Source of the DNA: Pseudomonas marincola
GTDB taxonomy: Bacteria; Pseudomonadota; Gammaproteobacteria; Pseudomonadales; Pseudomonadaceae
DNA: 64,000 nucleotides
Assembly (NCBI RefSeq): GCF_900116605.1
Contig: NZ_FPBC01000002.1
Coordinates: 248,001 to 312,000 of the forward strand
Direction: 5' to 3'
A model generated the notes under the pieces. That model saw nothing but the letters and a program-made list of their open reading frames with translations. It was not told the DNA's origin and did not search any database. The position numbers and the translations under genes are program-made. Shown piece by piece: positions 62,092 through 64,000 of the stretch (positions are counted from its first letter, which is position 1; each line of letters begins with the position of its first letter).

Positions 62092-63183
62092 TTAGTTTGC
62101 CGTACGTTGTTTGTGCCAGCTGCGAGCCGCCACTACCAGCAGTGTCAGTGCCGTTAGCGGGATTACATAGCCGATCATGGCGTGGCCGAATGTTTCCACG
62201 GCAGGGCGCCCTGTGGCGAACAGCACCAGATACAGGGTGTAGGCGCCGTAGTACGCGAGGAACAGCAGGCCTTCCCAGCGGTTGATGCGGTAACCGGTGA
62301 AGAAGATCGGCAAGCAGGCAACTGCTACGGCGATCATTACCGGGAAATCGAACGCCAGTGCATTGGGGGATACCGAAATCGGGCTCGGCGAAACCAGAGC
62401 CGCCAGACCCAGCACGCTGAGCAGGTTGAACAAGTTGCTGCCGACTATGTTGCCCACGGCAATATCGCGCTCACCTTTGAAGGCCGCCAGTATTGAGGTG
62501 GCCAGCTCAGGCAGGGAGGTGCCGATAGCGATAACGGTCAGGCCGATTACCAGCTCCGACAGGCCCAGTGCACGGGCCAGCGTCACGGCGCCTTCAACGA
62601 GGAAGTGTGATCCACCCACCAGCAGGACCAGGCCCACTACAATCAGGACCAGATTGATCAGCCAGGCATAAGGCTTGGCTGGCTCGTTAAGGCCAAACTC
62701 GGCCGCGAATTCATCGTCCGGCTCGTCGAGACTGTTGCGATTGCTGCGGATCAGGAAGAAGGTATAAGCCACAATGCCGGTGAACAAGATTGCCCCGTCG
62801 ATCTTGCTCAGTTCGCCATCCCATGCCAGACCAAACGTGAGCAAGCTCGCGCCGATCATCAGTGGCACGTCCATACGGATTAACTGACGCGAGACGATCA
62901 ACGGTGCGATCAGTGCGGTTGCGCCGAGTACCAGCAACACGTTGGCGATGTTGCTGCCGACCACGTTACCAATCGCCAGATCGCCGCTGCCATTCATTGC
63001 CGCTTGAACGCTCACGGCTGTCTCGGGTGCGCTGGTGCCGAACGCGACAACGGTCAGACCGATAACCAGAGGCGGAATACCGAATTGCGCGGCCAGCTTG
63101 GCAGCGCCGCGAACCAAAACTTCTGCACCACCGACCAGTAAAACCAAGCCGGCAATCAGGTACACAAAGGTCATTAACGTCAT
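62092..63183 (-). CDS. Calcium/sodium exchanger of the CaCA family (YrbG-like)
   Basis: A 363-residue membrane protein with two inverted groups of five helices. Each carries an alpha-repeat: GLTVVAFGTSAPETAVSV (residues about 42-59) and GLTVIAIGTSLPELATSI (about 216-233), with the acidic ion-binding residues in both. A hydrophilic, Asp/Glu-rich loop (DEPDDEFAAEFG) separates the halves. The ATG at 63183 has GGAG about 9 bases upstream. The family exports Ca2+ or other cations in exchange for Na+. It is followed by the carboxymuconolactone-like gene and probably co-transcribed. Confidence 0.9.
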   Translation of the reverse strand: MTLMTFVYLIAGLVLLVGGAEVLVRGAAKLAAQFGIPPLVIGLTVVAFGTSAPETAVSVQAAMNGSGDLAIGNVVGSNIANVLLVLGATALIAPLIVSRQLIRMDVPLMIGASLLTFGLAWDGELSKIDGAILFTGIVAYTFFLIRSNRNSLDEPDDEFAAEFGLNEPAKPYAWLINLVLIVVGLVLLVGGSHFLVEGAVTLARALGLSELVIGLTVIAIGTSLPELATSILAAFKGERDIAVGNIVGSNLFNLLSVLGLAALVSPSPISVSPNALAFDFPVMIAVAVACLPIFFTGYRINRWEGLLFLAYYGAYTLYLVLFATGRPAVETFGHAMIGYVIPLTALTLLVVAARSWHKQRTAN

Positions 63184-63284
63184 ATCAGCGAGCTCCGAAA
63201 AGTGCCGCTAGTGTAGTGATCCGTTTAGCCTGCGCCAGTGGGCGCAAATGCTGTTTGGTTACCAGATGTAAAGCTTGCAAGTCA

Positions 63285-63650
63285 TTACTCCAATTGTTCA
63301 ATACGCACCGTTGCAACCCCTTCGCGAAGCATATCCAACTGCTCGGCGGCGTGCTTTGAAAGGTCGATTATCCGACCTCGCGCATACGGCCCGCGATCAT
63401 TGATCCGCACCACTACGCTCTTGTCATTGCGCAGATTAGTCACCCGCACGCGGCTGCCAAAGGGCAGGGTGCGATGTGCGGCCGTCAGGGCGTTTTGGTT
63501 GAACGCTTCGCCACTGGCGGTTTTCTTGCCGTGATGCCGCGCGCCGTAATAAGACGCCTTACCCTCTGCGCTGTAGCCACCGGTCAATGTATGGCTGGCG
63601 CACCCGCTGAACAGGGCGACTAGTGTCAGCAGCAATGCAAAACGCAACAT
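63285..63650 (-). CDS. RlpA-like septal-ring lipoprotein (double-psi beta-barrel)
   Basis: A 121-residue lipoprotein. The signal peptide ends in a lipobox with Cys17 (LFSGC). The mature part is a single RlpA-type double-psi beta-barrel: [18 protein letters not shown], then [32 protein letters not shown]. The catalytic-type His in AAHRTLPFG and Asp in VRINDRGPY are kept, so glycan lytic activity on peptidoglycan is possible. It lacks the C-terminal SPOR domain of full-length RlpA, so septal targeting is less likely. It stands alone between the exchanger and gatB. Confidence 0.88.
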   Translation of the reverse strand: MLRFALLLTLVALFSGCASHTLTGGYSAEGKASYYGARHHGKKTASGEAFNQNALTAAHRTLPFGSRVRVTNLRNDKSVVVRINDRGPYARGRIIDLSKHAAEQLDMLREGVATVRIEQLE

Positions 63651-63674
63651 GGGTTGGACTCCTGAGAACTCAAT

Positions 63675-63700
63675 AAAACGCCGGGCATGCCCGGCGTTTT
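63675..63700. terminator. Bidirectional terminator before the RlpA-like gene and after gatB
   Basis: AAAACGCCGGGC / GCCCGGCGTTTT, a perfect long palindrome with A and T runs on both sides, starts 20 bases after the gatB stop on the minus strand. Confidence 0.9.
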
Positions 63701-63719
63701 AACTGCAACGATGGCTTTA

Positions 63720-64000
63720 TCAGCCTTCGAGCTTCTTCTTCAGCAGTTCGTTCACTTGTTGCGGGTTAGCTTTGCCTTTGGAGGCTTTCATGGCCTGGCC
63801 CACAAAGAAGCCGAACATCTTGCCGCGCTTGGCTTCTTCGGCCGCACGGTATTGCTCAACCTGCTCAGCGTTAGCGGCGAGCATCTCGTCCAGCATCGAC
63901 TCGATGGCGCCACTGTCGGTGACTTGTTTGAGGCCTTTGGCTTCGATGATCTGGTCGGCCGAGCCTTCGCCGGCGGCCATGGCTTCAAAGACCATCTTGG
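63720..64000 (-). CDS. gatB: Aspartyl/glutamyl-tRNA amidotransferase subunit B, C-terminal part (truncated by window edge)
   Basis: Only the last 93 or so codons are inside the window; the 5' part continues past 64000. The visible piece is the YqeY-like tail domain of GatB, which guides t[23 protein letters not shown], then [46 protein letters not shown]. This motif is nearly diagnostic of GatB. The enzyme converts misacylated Glu/Asp-tRNA to Gln/Asn-tRNA with GatA and GatC. A bidirectional terminator follows the stop. Confidence 0.93.
   Translation of the reverse strand, partial: KMVFEAMAAGEGSADQIIEAKGLKQVTDSGAIESMLDEMLAANAEQVEQYRAAEEAKRGKMFGFFVGQAMKASKGKANPQQVNELLKKKLEG

Overview
The window looks like a chromosomal segment of a Pseudomonas-type gammaproteobacterium. 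The evidence is a moderately high GC content, a Pseudomonas-style fru operon with a Cra repressor, a speC-type ornithine decarboxylase, the piuA/piuC/Sel1 trio, an arginine transaminase (aru) locus, the RoxSR pair next to a dpp cluster, and gatB at the right edge. I cannot name the species. No tRNA, rRNA, CRISPR array, transposase or phage gene is visible. This is core and metabolic-accessory chromosome with two arrays of non-coding repeats.

Layout. 1-870: 3' part of a chemotaxis receptor. 889-7669: fructose PTS (divergent cra / fruBKA) with a palindromic Cra operator. 7659-11334: TatD nuclease, ClC channel, APC-like permease. 11361-12049: five 142-143 bp tandem repeats, then prfC (minus). 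14253-14830: a second degenerate repeat array, then speC. 16249-17930: D-2-hydroxyacid dehydrogenase and class II aldolase-like pair. 18106-25743: quaternary-amine catabolism. It holds a cdhR-like regulator and caiX-cdhC-cdhA-cdhB for carnitine to glycine betaine, a gamma-butyrobetaine hydroxylase, and a TmpA/TmpB-like oxygenase pair expected to turn trimethylaminoethylphosphonate into glycine betaine and phosphate. All branches would end at glycine betaine. 25815-29349: polyamine-type binding protein, class III transaminase and LuxR regulator. 29785-38176: arginine transaminase pathway (aruR, a periplasmic binding protein, aruS, a NhaC-family antiporter, aruI, aruH). 38353-42199: iron-uptake locus (Sel1 protein, piuC, piuA) with a Fur-box-like site.

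42280-49156 is the most unusual part. It is a four-gene minus-strand operon. Its first gene is a 986-residue protein with a signal peptide, whose C-terminal half looks like the phosphohistidine and ATP-binding domains of alpha-glucan water dikinases. The other genes are two exported serine hydrolases of the beta-lactamase/transpeptidase fold and an Npt1/Npt2-type nucleotide-transporter-like membrane protein carrying a C-terminal putative Ig/cadherin-like domain. ATP-dependent phosphorylation of an envelope substrate, with ATP supplied by the transporter, is a testable hypothesis and not an established function.

49446-56772: dipeptide ABC transporter (dppF, D, C, B and two binding proteins). 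57007-60852: SIMPL-domain protein, RoxS/RoxR redox two-component system, AEC permease. 60866-64000: CatB-type acetyltransferase, carboxymuconolactone-decarboxylase-like protein, CaCA cation exchanger, RlpA-like lipoprotein and the 3' end of gatB.

Many start codons below were moved inward from the longest reading frame because a ribosome binding site and, for exported proteins, a signal peptide favour the internal start.
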